From Garcia nutans (Eukaryota; Streptophyta; Magnoliopsida; Malpighiales; Euphorbiaceae): a stretch of DNA of 64,000 nucleotides. Each line of letters begins with the position of its first letter. Positions within the stretch are counted from its first letter, which is position 1. The translations under genes and the position numbers were made by a program. Of the stretch, positions 1 to 10,188 are shown one piece after another. Below the pieces are notes generated by a model that saw nothing but the letters and a program-made list of their open reading frames with translations, did not search any database and was not told where the DNA came from. The stretch covers positions 17,577,001 to 17,641,000 of the forward strand of contig CANTUV010000004.1 of assembly GCA_947685225.1 (NCBI GenBank), written 5' to 3'.

Positions 1-1690
1 AAAAAAGAGAAAAAAAATAGAAATTCAAGTTTTTTTTTTCAAATAGAGAGAAAAATATAAGTAAAAGAATTTATACCACAATTAATATTGAAATTATTAT
101 TATTATCATTAATAATATTATTATTACATAAATTTTCAATGTATAATTAATTTGTTAAAAAAATTAAAGTCATATTTTTTATTGTTTAAATTTTAAAATA
201 TATAAAAAGATATAAATTAATTATTATTATAAATAAATTATTAATTATATAAATTAAGTATTTAAATTTTTAAATTTTAATTTTTTAAAATTTCTAAAAA
301 GATATATATTAATCATTATTATAAATAAATAAATTTATAACATTTCTTTAAAAAATTAATTTATTAACTATGTTAAGAGTCATAATTTTTTTTAAACTTT
401 TAAATTTTTTAAAAAATATATAAATCAATTAATATTGTTGAATTATATTAATGTATAATTAATTTATAGAAAATTAAAAGTCACAAATATAATTTATTTA
501 ATCAACATTATGAAATTATTTTAATATGTAATTATTTAATAGAATATTAAAAGTCACAAATATAATAATTATTAGATTTTATATTTTATATAAAATCATT
601 AAAATTAATTAAAAAATGAGATGGCTTTATTTTAAAAAAATGATGATGTGTTATTCTTAGATCACTTCTTCCATTCGGGGGTAGCTTTTATCTGTATAAT
701 GTAGATATAGATTAGACATTCAATAATGTGATGCGTGAATGTAATTTGTTCTTTTTATGGTGTTTGTTCATCGTCGAACAATTGGGATGAATTTTTTGTC
801 AACTTGCTAAAGAACTTTGGCATCCCCAAAGCAATTGTTATGTGAGGATTCTTGGTACTAACAAATTGCTAGAAAAGGTGTTAGAATAACGAATTGTTAT
901 TCTTATTATTATTAACTATTTTGATACTAATCATCATTTTTTCAACCTCCATAATGCAAATCTAAGCATTACTAGACACTGTCACAAATTGATATGTAAA
1001 AATGTTTGATGATATGGAGGAATTCTGTTGTAGCTGCGACCACAGCAAGGAGATAGGCGGCGACGTCTTGGAGATCTTCTACCATAGGGACTATAGCTCA
1101 ATTTGTCACTGATAAGCATCTTTCCTAGCCGGCAATCAACCAAGAATAGAAGAAAAAAAAAAAAAAAGATACTTGGAAACTCAGCAACAAAAAAGCCATA
1201 TTAACTTGAATCGGAAGCAAGAAAAACTGATGTCAAGTAGATAATTTTAATAAATATAAAAATATCATGTTAATAATACCAAAGAATGATATCTGCGAAA
1301 TGATGATTTCATGCAAGCTTCAGATATTTTATTTAGGTGGATTTCATCAACCTCATTGAGGACATAACTCCCTGAATACAAAAGTCTTTGCATCCAGTGC
1401 AATTACAGGGATTGAATAACTTTAAAAGGAATAATAAAACAATAAACTGTTAGGCAACATAATATAGATATATAAACAGATTAATTAAAACAATAAATAA
1501 GAAATAGAATGTAAAAAACTATATTAAAATAAATTAAAGAAATAATTCAAAAGCATATATTAAAAACATATAAAGAATAATTATAATCTCTTTTAAATGG
1601 TACGGCGGCGTTATTTCATACCTGGTGCAAAGGAGGGCTTCAGACAAGTGCAAGTCTGACGTTGCTCCAATTTATATTTAGGTTTCCAGC
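1..1690. other. AT-rich intergenic DNA left of the viral locus
   Basis: No convincing gene. The first ~620 bases are almost entirely A and T with many ATT/TAA runs. From about 640 to 1140 the base composition is more mixed, and short stretches around 780-880 faintly recall retroelement integrase, but stops break every frame. There is an A-run at about 1150-1165. The viral locus begins at about 1693. Confidence 0.6.
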
Positions 1691-1692
1691 CT

Positions 1693-2255
1693 TATATACC
1701 ACTTTAAAGATTACAATTAAATCTTTAATTAAATTTGTATCTTAAGTCTAAAATATTTTAAGTTTATCAAAACACACTCTTATGTCTATATTTTTTAGTA
1801 TACCTAGTATAAATATACGGTCTCTAGTATAAATATACGGATCCCGTATAAGTATACAGCGTAGATTATAGAGAGAAGAAAAACAGAAAAGGATAGAATA
1901 TAGAGGTCATTTTCAGTCTGTAAGTAGTGCATATATAATTTCTGATGCTCTAATTCCAGATCAAGCTCAACTTGCTCGTTTTTTGCTTGCAAGAATCAGA
2001 ACAGAGCATACTTATAATGAAATGAGAGATGAGATATATATAAAATTTTAAATTTATTTAATTGAAATAACAATACAGAATAAAACTTTAAATCTAAAAT
2101 ACAATTTATAAATATAAATTATATCTACCTTATATAAGGAGATCAATAGGTGTGGGGTACAGAACTGGAAGAATAGTAAATGAGGGAAGGAAAGAAGGAA
2201 GCTAAAACTAGGCTAAGAGGTTCTTCAATATCTTTTGTGTAAGAGAGAAGTGTTT
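1693..2255 (+). repeat. Left terminal copy of the pararetroviral promoter/leader unit, inverted relative to copy A
   Basis: This stretch reads, on the plus strand, like the minus strand of 22387-22097 and of 36514-35942. It contains the palindromic TATA element CCTTATATAAGG at 2128-2139 and ends at about 2255, where the matching unit at 22.1 kb runs into the tRNA-Met primer site. Its direction is opposite to the coding direction of copy A, so it forms a terminal inverted repeat with 35942-36514. The outer edge falls at the same viral position at both ends of the locus (TATATACC at 1693-1700 against GGTATATA at 36507-36514). It carries two tandem copies of an AGTATAAATATACGG motif near 1806-1840. 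Confidence 0.85.
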
Positions 2256-2336
2256 CGGATCCCCTTTACCTTCAGAATGAGCTTCATTATATAGACAGAA
2301 GCTTTAAAATTCAACTGTTCTTGTCACATGCTTTGG

Positions 2337-2530
2337 CACTGTAGAGGAATAGTAACTTGTTGTTACTATTTGCTTTTACTGTACCTTCACGCGGCTGGAA
2401 CTGTAGATGAATAGTACCTTGTCTGGGGTACTGTTTGCTTTACTGTTGGGAACTGTGGATGAACAGTTCTTCTGACTTTACTGTTGATTTTCCTCTGGTG
2501 AATACTGTTGATGAACAGTATTTTGTCAGT
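2337..2530. repeat. Degenerate ~50-60 bp tandem repeats with internal hairpins
   Basis: About four imperfect units share the pattern ACTGT-(A/G/T)GATGAA(C/T)AGT followed by a T-rich stretch and TACTGTT. Several units can fold on themselves, for example AATAGTAAC with GTTACTATT near 2350-2370. The array lies between the end of the copy A second ORF and the inverted promoter unit, so it is either the viral intergenic region or a locally amplified piece of it. Confidence 0.6.
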
Positions 2531-2634
2531 GGGCACCGTCTTTATTGACTTTAGAAACCTGAGTGGAGTAATAAGGTTTCTCCTGCCTTTAATCAGACGA
2601 ATCTGAGTCAGATTCAACTTCTGACTCAATTTTC

Positions 2635-2830
2635 TTTTTATTTTTCTTTTCTTTTTCTTTTTTATTTTTCTTTTCTTTGTCTTTTTTTTTATTTTTCTTT
2701 TATTTTTATTTTTATTTTTCTTTTCTTTTCTTTTTTCTTTTTCTTTTCTTTTTTCTTTTTTCTTTATCTTTTCTCTTTTTTCTCTTTTTCTTTATCTTTA
2801 TTCTTTTTCATTTTACCTTTACTTTTCACT
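2635..2830. repeat. Long homopyrimidine/homopurine tract (TTTTC repeats on plus, GAAAA on minus)
   Basis: Nearly every plus-strand base here is C or T. On the minus strand the tract encodes the lysine/glutamate-rich C-terminus of the second viral ORF. Such tracts slip easily, and the reading frame is probably altered inside it: just beyond, at about 2595-2640 on the minus strand, another frame encodes an acidic serine/aspartate tail ending in TAA. Confidence 0.8.
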
Positions 2831-4344
2831 CTGATGGGAGACAATATACCATAGCAATCATCCTCATTACTGGGACAGTAATCCGAGTCAGATGTCTCGG
2901 TGGAAGATGATGTCATGGATGATGTAGAGGAATCTGAAGAAGAGGAGAGAGATTTTCTTCTTCTGGATGAGGCTTTAGAGACTTTAGTTTGGGCTTTATT
3001 TGAAGATCCAGCAGAGCAGGTTCTACTGGGCTTAACGGGCTCAGATGTTGAGGGAAGAGACCCAACCATCTGTTCCATTAAGGCTTTATATTCTTCTGCA
3101 GTCTTGGCAGCTGCAAGAAGGGCAATATTCTGGGCTCTTTGAGCTCCAAAAGAGACAGATAGCCTTGGGTCAAGACCATTGTGGTTTCTCTTTAGGAGCC
3201 ATGCTTTAACAGTCTCCTCAGTAGTAGAATTGCGAAAGGCAGTCCACCACTTAACTTTAGACTTTCTTAATACAACAGGGATATTGGTACCTGGAATAAT
3301 AGATGATTCAAAGTACCATTGATATACCCAAGGTATATTGAAAGTCAAACTAAAGAGAAGAAGAGGAGGAAAATTCTTCTCATAAGGATTAGGGTTTAAG
3401 TGAGCTTTATAATGCTGGTAAGCTAACTGTACCTCTTGTGGGAGACAACGGTCTTTATTACCACAGAAATACCACCAGTCAACAAACCAGGATGGGAGGT
3501 TGTTTATCTTTATATTGGTCTCACAATAGATTAGCCAGGAATGGGTTTTACCAGGGTTTTGGAAAAACAGGGCTTTAGTCCAGGCTTCTATATAGTCCCA
3601 ATAGTTATATGAGGAACAACATGATAAAGAAGGAAGGGTTTTAAATTGCACCGGAATGTGCAAAGGTCTTCCCCATTCAGAAGGATGGAGAATTTTCTTT
3701 ATTTTGAAAGAAGAATAGGCTATAACAGCCTTATCTTTCTGACTATAATTGTGCTTTAAAAACAAAGAACCTGAATCCACAAGAATATGTAGATAATATT
3801 CTTGAGGTTTTAAAAATTCTTTTGGTTTAAAAAACCATCCTTTAGGGTATACAGTTTCAATTATAGACCATGGGTTTAGCTGAACAGACCCAAAATCAGT
3901 AATTAATTCTGTAGACCAAAAATTTTTATTGTGCCAAAAGGTTTTTGACTTTAAAGGAAAATTTGAAGAAACAATTTGAGTTGAAGAGTTTGAAACATTC
4001 AACTCATTTTTAGAAACATTTTGAGTTAGGGTTTTTGAAGATTGACCTAACTCTGTTTTAAAAGGGATTAAAGAATTAATACCTGGGGCTTCAGGAGGCG
4101 GGAAGCCCATATTTGCAAGAGCTTTAGGGACCTCTGGAGATTGGGCCAGCTGAGAGACCCATATATCCATTTTAGCTTTATCATCTTCTGCTTGGACAGC
4201 ATCAGCCCAAGACTTTATAGGTTTAGGGTTTGCAAAACTATCTGAATGATCAGATAGGGCTTTAGGAGAGTCATCTTTAAGGGTTTCCTTTTCTTTATTG
4301 GCTATTTTCTTTTTTCTCCCCATGATTCCTGAGAAGGAATTCAC
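2764..4344 (-). CDS. Second ORF of the endogenous caulimovirid (copy A), 526 codons, function unknown
   Basis: The frame opens with ATG at 4344, overlapping the last ~50 nt of the RNase H frame (stop at 4295), an arrangement suited to reinitiation or coupled translation. I do not recognise the product. Visible parts: a basic N-terminus (GRKKKIANKEKE); a linker; a central region rich in aromatic residues with clustered tryptophans (WDYIEAWTKALFF, WFVDWWYFCG, WVYQWYF, KWWTAF at roughly residues 240-360); a serine/threonine-rich stretch with acidic residues (about 455-500); and a lysine/glutamate-rich tail. No membrane segment is evident. Some Caulimoviridae, including florendoviruses, carry an extra ORF after the polyprotein, and this could be one. 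The first ~70 codons recur in copy B at 35724-35941, so the ORF belonged to the virus. The frame is intact apart from a possible slip near its end. Confidence 0.75.
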   Translation of the reverse strand: MNSFSGIMGRKKKIANKEKETLKDDSPKALSDHSDSFANPKPIKSWADAVQAEDDKAKMDIWVSQLAQSPEVPKALANMGFPPPEAPGINSLIPFKTELGQSSKTLTQNVSKNELNVSNSSTQIVSSNFPLKSKTFWHNKNFWSTELITDFGSVQLNPWSIIETVYPKGWFFKPKEFLKPQEYYLHILVDSGSLFLKHNYSQKDKAVIAYSSFKIKKILHPSEWGRPLHIPVQFKTLPSLSCCSSYNYWDYIEAWTKALFFQNPGKTHSWLIYCETNIKINNLPSWFVDWWYFCGNKDRCLPQEVQLAYQHYKAHLNPNPYEKNFPPLLLFSLTFNIPWVYQWYFESSIIPGTNIPVVLRKSKVKWWTAFRNSTTEETVKAWLLKRNHNGLDPRLSVSFGAQRAQNIALLAAAKTAEEYKALMEQMVGSLPSTSEPVKPSRTCSAGSSNKAQTKVSKASSRRRKSLSSSSDSSTSSMTSSSTETSDSDYCPSNEDDCYGILSPIRVKSKGKMKKNKDKEKEKKEKR

Positions 4345-4631
4345 GAGTAAGGAAATCAGGTAAACTATTATTTTCTCCTTTAATAAATTCTATATCAAAA
4401 TCAAATATACTCAAAATAGCTTGCCATCTAGCAAAAATATGTTTTGAGGCAAGGTTTTTAACATCTTTTTGCAAAACATCTTTTGCACTTTTACAATCAA
4501 TTCTCAATAGAAATTTTTGATTTAATAAATCAGATTGAAATTTCGAAATACATAAAACAATACTCAAAATCTCTTTCTTTATAGTTGAATAGTTTAACTG
4601 GGTTGGGCTCCAATGTCCTGAATAGAATTGG
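4295..4631 (-). pseudogene. RNase H C-terminal part of the viral polyprotein (copy A)
   Basis: Minus-strand frame running from the solo-LTR insertion at 4632 to a stop at 4295. It continues the RNase H domain whose first part lies at 7740 and above. Visible features are the segment with LNYSTIKKEILSIV, the FLLRIDCKSAKDVL strand carrying an acidic residue, and the closing NSLPDFLTREFLL motif that ends RNase H in caulimovirids and Ty3 elements. No integrase follows, which separates this from LTR retrotransposons. Copy B carries the same segment uninterrupted at 35400-35773. The domain is split by 3.1 kb of inserted LTR, so it cannot be translated as one protein. Confidence 0.9.
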
Positions 4632-4904
4632 TGTAATATCCCAATATATGCCTAGGAGTTTTAATACAATTGTTGTGTGATTTGAATTAAAGGTATATAT
4701 ATGTTGTGCAAAGAAAATGATTGTGTAATTGGAATGTATATATTGTATATATGTTAGTATATAAAACATATAAGTTGGTCAAGTGGAGAGTCAAGGGGAA
4801 AAGATATTTATCTTTTTGAGTGTGAAAGTACTTAAATGGGCATTTGAGTAATAAGAGAGTTAGAATAAATGGTTAAAGGGCATTGAGGTAATTTTCTTTT
4901 GGAA

Positions 4905-4944
<40 letters not shown>

Positions 4945-5398
4945 TTGTGTGGCTATCGTGAGAAGAGATTTGTCTTTCTTCTTCTTCTTCTCCTTTTGGT
5001 TCTTGCACGAGAGAGAGAGAGAGAGTTAAAGAGAGGTGATGATCTTCATCAAAATCTTGGGGTTTTAAGAGAATTGAAGGTAGAGATTGAAGAATTGACA
5101 AGATATTCAAGTAAGTATTCAATTCTTTGTCTTGATTTCTATTGTTTGAGTTGGATTTGATATGGTTGGTGTGATGGTGATGTTAATGGAAGATTAAGAG
5201 TATTGATATGTTGAATTGATAGTTAGATGATATTAATAAGGTTAATTGTGAGGTTGATGATGGATTATTGAAATTGGTTAGTAAGGTTTAATATATATGA
5301 GATGGAGAGTTGATTGAATGATGTATGTTTAGGTTTATTGAAGTTGAAATACATTGAATATATGATTTTGGCCTCGTTGGAAATCTTCATTCTTTGTG

Positions 5399-5738
5399 AG
5401 ACACGGCCAGGATTGGGGTAGACACGGCCGTGTTGGATCGATTTGGAGAGACACGGCCACTGTCTCGGCCGTGTCACTTGCCCGTGTCTGCTACTGAAAT
5501 TTTGGTGTTGAGAGACACGGCCACTGGCTTGGCCGTGTCCCTTGACCGTGTCTGTCACTACCTCTTTTGGTTGAGAGACACGGCCAAGCTAAGGGAGTCT
5601 TGGCCGTGTTGGAGCATGTGTTGGGTGACACGGCCATAAGCTTGGCCGTGTCCCTTGAGTGTGTTAGCTACTGTGTGAAAGGTAATTGATGGACACGGCC
5701 GTGTTGGTGCCCGTGTTGGTGGGCGTGTCTTGTGTTGA
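5399..5738 (+). repeat. GACACGGCC / GGCCGTGTC hairpin array (solo LTR 1)
   Basis: Several copies of AGACACGGCCA, often followed after 5-6 bases by TGGCCGTGTC, so each pair is a ~10-bp inverted repeat able to form a hairpin. The GC-rich block stands out from the AT-rich LTR. Matching arrays occupy the same relative place in the other chromovirus LTRs of this window. Confidence 0.9.
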
Positions 5739-6554
5739 GGTTGCTCTAATTGATTATCATTCTTATGTTCTTATGGAAATAACTATCTTTGGATTAGGTT
5801 TTGAAGAAATTGTGTTACATTAACCTAATGTGAAGAATTCTTGGGAAAGGAAAGATATAGGTGATGGGAGTAGTTCTTGAGGTAAGTACAAACTTACATA
5901 GATGTAATCTTTTATATGATTTTGAGACTTAACACCCTTAGTATAAATGTGTTAAGTAGATTATTATATTGATTAATTCAATGTTACTAATGTTGTCATT
6001 GGTATAGTGTGAAAGCTATAATGATCATCCAAAAAGAAAGGTATGTGCAATGCAATTTGTTATGATAAATGTTTGAATAATGAATGGTGTTAATGTGTTT
6101 GAGAAATGATGAAATGTGATGTTATCATGATTGATAATGATGGTCAAAATGAAATAAATAGACACATGGATTATATGACCATGAATTTAAGATACATGTG
6201 TAATGAAATGGATTATGTATGATTGAGTGACATGATTGAAGTATGCCTATATGGTATGATTGATTAATGACATGTTTGTTTAGCAATGTAATTAATGTTG
6301 CATATATCAATGATGAAACATGAAATGTGATTTGGGATATATTGTGATATGAAGCCATTGTTATTGGCAATGATAACTTAAATGGAATATAAAGCCATTG
6401 TGATTGGCTGAGATGATTCAATTGAATTAAGTGGGGCATGTTTGCCTAGATGATGATGAGAATTGATAATGAAATAATAGATGAATTGTGTGTCTGATAT
6501 GTTATTCATTTTCAGAGTTCTGAGTTTGGAGGCATGCCTATAAAATGAAAGGTA

Positions 6555-6836
6555 ACAGTCTTGCCGGGTTGAGGATCTCTTCAATTTGAGACGAATTGAG
6601 ATCCAAGAGACTGGGTCTGTTACACTATGCTAATTGTGATTATGAGATATATGATTTGTAACAGTCTTGCCGGGTTGAGGATCTCCTCGATTTAGTCGGG
6701 TTGATGGTCCAAGAGACTGGGTCTGTTACTTGATAAATGTGACATGTGAAATGTGAATTATAGTAACAGTCTTGCCGGGTTGAGGATCTCCTCAAGATTT
6801 GCCGAGTTGATGGTCCAAGAGACTGGGTCTGTTACA
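6555..6836 (+). repeat. Three tandem cassettes with CTTGCCGGGTTGAGGATC
   Basis: Units of roughly 75 bases, separated by spacers, start with GTAACAGTCTTG and end with CAAGAGACTGGGTCTGTTAC, so the two unit ends are complementary and could pair. They sit between the acceptor-like TTTTCAG and the conserved GGGCCCGAGTCTGTC block, exactly where the other LTRs carry different cassettes. Confidence 0.85.
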
Positions 6837-7416
6837 CTATCCATGGATAGAGATATATATATAGATGATGCCTACGGGCTTGATGATTATGATTATGGAC
6901 CAAAGCAGTAACTATGAACTTGGAATAACATATTAGTGTGTTGTTTGGGCCCGAGTCTGTCTTTGTTGTCAATGTGATATTAAATGTTGAAATAAATGAG
7001 TAATGAGATCTACAACTGCCTTTATTGGAAGTATGATTCATGTTTGATGAATTATGGATAAAATAATGTTATGAAGTATGCTTTTGTAATATGTGCATTG
7101 ATGTATTGAAGGTGAATATGTTTTGAGGGACTTTCTTGATATATGATTTTATAAAAATAAAGTATGATGTGTAAAATATATATATATATATATATGAATA
7201 TGGAATTTGTGAGAATTGCTTTCGTAAAGGTGTTGAATAGGTCTTTGAATGGTAATTGGTTGAATTAATGTATATGTTTATGTATATGAGATTAGTGGGA
7301 ACTCATGAAGAATGCATTGAGAGAGGAAAACGTGGTAAGAGAACAATAAAACATAATGCTAAACATATGAGGTATGATAATTTTGGTAAAGTGTATTTTA
7401 TTATTTAGTTGTACTA

Positions 7417-7453
7417 CTAAGCTTTCGGGCTTAGCGCGGATGTTTAATCGCGC
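7417..7453 (+). other. Conserved double stem-loop in solo LTR 1
   Basis: CTAAGC-TTTCGG-GCTTAG is followed at once by GCGCG(G)...(T)CGCGC, that is, two adjacent hairpins sharing a G, about 290 bp before the LTR end. The same structure occurs in every chromovirus LTR here, with compensatory changes in the stems. Confidence 0.8.
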
Positions 7454-7739
7454 AGGTATTTATGCGGTTGATCTAGAAGTCTAGCTGTGATGCCACGAGA
7501 AGGGTAAGAGTGTCTCGAGACCAACTAGAAGGTGATGCATACATATGTGATTTTAATTATGTTGTATTTTTATAAGAATAATGATTTTCGTAAATGTTCT
7601 TTAATTTAATGTAATATCGCTTGAACTTGAATAAAGGGTTTCAAAGTAAAACGAAAAGTGACATTCTTATACTTTATATACGTATTGTATGTATACCAGG
7701 TATATGTATAGTACTTATATAGAGTATGGGGGTGTTACA

Positions 7740-8871
7740 ATTGGACTATGGCTTCTCTACCCTCTTTAACCTGTTTTAAAATCCCACCAAAGCCTATATC
7801 TGATGCATCAGTCTCTACTATTTTGGAGGCTAAGGGATCAGCTATATGTAGGCAAGAAATAGTTTTAACTAGGTCTTTAACTTGTCTAACTATGCCAGAA
7901 TGGACCTCAGTCCATGGACCTGGGTTTTTCTTTAATCTATCATGCAGAGGTTTAATAGTTCTATTTAGGTTGGGAAAGAATTCTATAACATAATTCAGAC
8001 AACCTAAAAATCTTTGTAACTGAGCTTTATTAATAATCTGATCAGGAAACTTATCCCCAAAGGCTAAGTTTCTTTCTATAGGTTCTATGATTCCCTGTTC
8101 TATATAATGTCCTAAGAACCTAATTTTAGTTTGAAACAGAGACATCTTCGTTTTACTTAATACTAAACCATTATGTTTTATTACCAAAAAAAATATTTTT
8201 AAATGTTTAAAATGTTCTTCTATAGTTGTTGAGTATATTAAAACATCATCAATATAAACAATACAAAATTTAGTGTAAGGGTTAAAAATATCATTCATCA
8301 CTCTCTGAAACTCAGAGGGTGCATTCTTTAAACCAAAAGACATAACATTCCATTCATACTGTCCAAATGGAACAGTGAATGCAGTCTTATACTTATCTTT
8401 AGGGTTAATCTGAATTTGCCAAAAACCAGATTTCATATCAAATTTACTAAAAATATTTGCTTTATATAATCTTCCTAATAAATCTTTTTTATTTGGAATA
8501 GGGTACCTAATCCATTTTAAAGCTTTATTTAAAGGTTTATAATTTATTACTAATCTAGGTGCTCCTCTTTCTATTTCAGAGGCCTTGTTTACATAGAATG
8601 CAGCACAAGACCAAGGGCTTCTAGATTTAGTTATTAATCCTTTATTTTCTAAATCCTTTATTTCTTTTTTATAAAATTCAATTAAATCGGGCGCCATCTG
8701 AATGGGCCTAGCTTTAGTTGTAATAGACTTTTCATCAAAGCCTATTTCATAGGGTAAATCAACCATATGTTGCTTTCTATTCCAGAATGCATTTGGAATA
8801 TTAGCACACAAATCTTTTTCTATTTGAGATTTTAATTTATTAATTTTATCTTGTGTAAATTTATTGTTTAA
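7740..8871 (-). pseudogene. Reverse transcriptase and N-terminal RNase H of the viral polyprotein (copy A)
   Basis: Open minus-strand frame from just after an in-frame TAG (8872-8874) to the solo-LTR insertion. Reverse transcriptase motifs are in order: PWSCAAFYVNK, RLVINYKPLNK, FSKFDMKSGFWQI with the first catalytic Asp, FGLKNAPSEFQRVM, and the active site YIDDVLIYS. Then come the connection domain and the start of RNase H (VETDASDIGFGG, catalytic Asp). YIDD, the tether and the absence of integrase fit Caulimoviridae, most like petuvirus or florendovirus. The first Met-started reading begins at 8811, but the frame is open up to the TAG, so this was probably part of a larger polyprotein. Copy B has the N-terminal and central parts in two separate places. 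The gene is split by the LTR. Confidence 0.93.
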
Positions 8872-10188
8872 CTATTCATTTATTTTTTGTAAATGATAAT
8901 TATTTTTTAAATTACAAAGTTGTTCAGACTTTGCTTTTATAAGTGCATTTATTTGTAATTCATTTATTGAATGAGCCTTTAAAAGATTTAAATTCCTCTT
9001 TTTAGGTTTCTCTAAAAATGGAAAAATTATCTTTTGTTTTCTAACTTTAAAACTTATACTATCATCATTTACTGAATAAGGTGTTATCAAATTCATAAAT
9101 GGTGTTCCTAAGATTACCATATGATGAATGTTGGTTAAAATAAATATATTCTTTATTTCTAAATTTTTATCTATAATTGAGGCTTCTGCTTTACCAAGTA
9201 TGTTTAATTTAGATTTATTTGCTGCAGATAAACTTTCATTAGTTTCTTGCCAAAATCTTTTTGGTACTAAACTAGGTTTAATGCAGTTTAAATCAGCTCC
9301 TGTATCAAATAATGTTATAGTTTCTATATTATAATTATCTGAGAATTTTAATTTTATTTTTATTAAATATTTTCTAGATGTTATTTCGTGCAACATAAAA
9401 ATTAAATTATCAGAAATTTTATCTTTATTAATTAAACTAATTTCATTATCAGTTTCTTTACCATTTATCTGTTCTATATCTTCTTCAGCTTCTTCATCAG
9501 AAGAAGAAGTTGAGTTCATTAAAGATCTTATTATCTGTGAATCTTGTTCTTGTTTATTTTTTAGTTCTTTTAATTCTAATTTAATTTCTTTAATTTCCTT
9601 TTGTAAATTATTTATGGTTGGTTTATTTTTTACTATTTTATTTTTATTTAGTATTGTAGTTAAATCATATGTTTGTTTACTAGTACTAGGTAATATTGAA
9701 TTTTTAGGTTTATCATTTTTTAATATTTTATTTAACATTTTTTCTTGAATTTTAGGATCACTTATATATTTTATTGCTTCTAATATAGACTCTTGTTCTT
9801 TAGTTAATACATTTAATGATTTACTACTATATTCAGAACTTGATTCTGATCCCATATCATCTATTTGATTTATTTCTTCAGAGTCTGAATAATCTTCAGA
9901 ATCTGAATAGTCTAAATATAATTCATAAATTTTATTTAATACAGATTCTTCTAAATTTAATTCTTGTAATTTTTTATCAAATTTACAAAATCTTGATGTG
10001 TGGCCTTTCCTTCCACATTTATAACATGTTAAATCTTTATATGATGTAATTTTTTTTATCTTTTTGTTTATATGGTTTTCTACTAGGTTTTCTATATTTG
10101 TAAGGCTTATAAGGTTTCTGTTTTTTATAATAATCATCTTTATCAAGCTTTTTCTTGTAGCTCTTTTTGTGATATTTTTTATAAGGTT
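8872..10188 (-). pseudogene. Coat-protein C-terminus (zinc knuckle) and aspartic protease (copy A)
   Basis: Minus-strand frame ending at TAG 8872-8874. It starts with a Lys/Tyr-rich basic segment, then the CCHC zinc knuckle CYKCGRKGHTSRFC (about 9975-10020) typical of pararetroviral coat proteins, an acidic serine-rich linker, a coiled-coil-like Lys/Glu stretch, and a retropepsin-type protease with active site LFDTGADLN (about 9290-9315) and the downstream ILGTPFM strand. A one-base difference in an A-run near 10189 separates this frame from the coat-protein frame upstream; copy B lacks that shift. The first in-frame ATG is at 10146. Copy B carries the same TAG at the same place. Confidence 0.92.

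Larger units (their letters stand above)
4632..7739 (+). mobile_element. Solo LTR of a Tekay/Del-type chromovirus inserted in viral RNase H
   Basis: Begins TGTAATATCCC and ends GGGGGTGTTACA. It is flanked by a perfect 5-bp duplication ATTGG (4627-4631 and 7740-7744), so both ends are exact. At 3108 bp with no internal domain it is a solo LTR, normally the product of LTR-LTR recombination. Contents in order: TATA-like TATATAAAA near 4752; an ATT microsatellite (about 4907-4942); CT and GA runs; a splice-donor-like GTAAGT (5111-5116); a GACACGGCC hairpin array (5399-5735); an acceptor-like TTTTCAG (6509-6515); three tandem CTTGCCGGGTTGAGG cassettes (6555-6835); and the double stem-loop (7417-7453). 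Confidence 0.95.

Noticed and set aside
770..900. Faint integrase-like wording (WDEFFVNLLKNFGIPKAIV) on the plus strand
   Set aside because: The match is short, stops follow at once and no neighbouring domain is present. It may be an old retroelement relic but I cannot support a feature.
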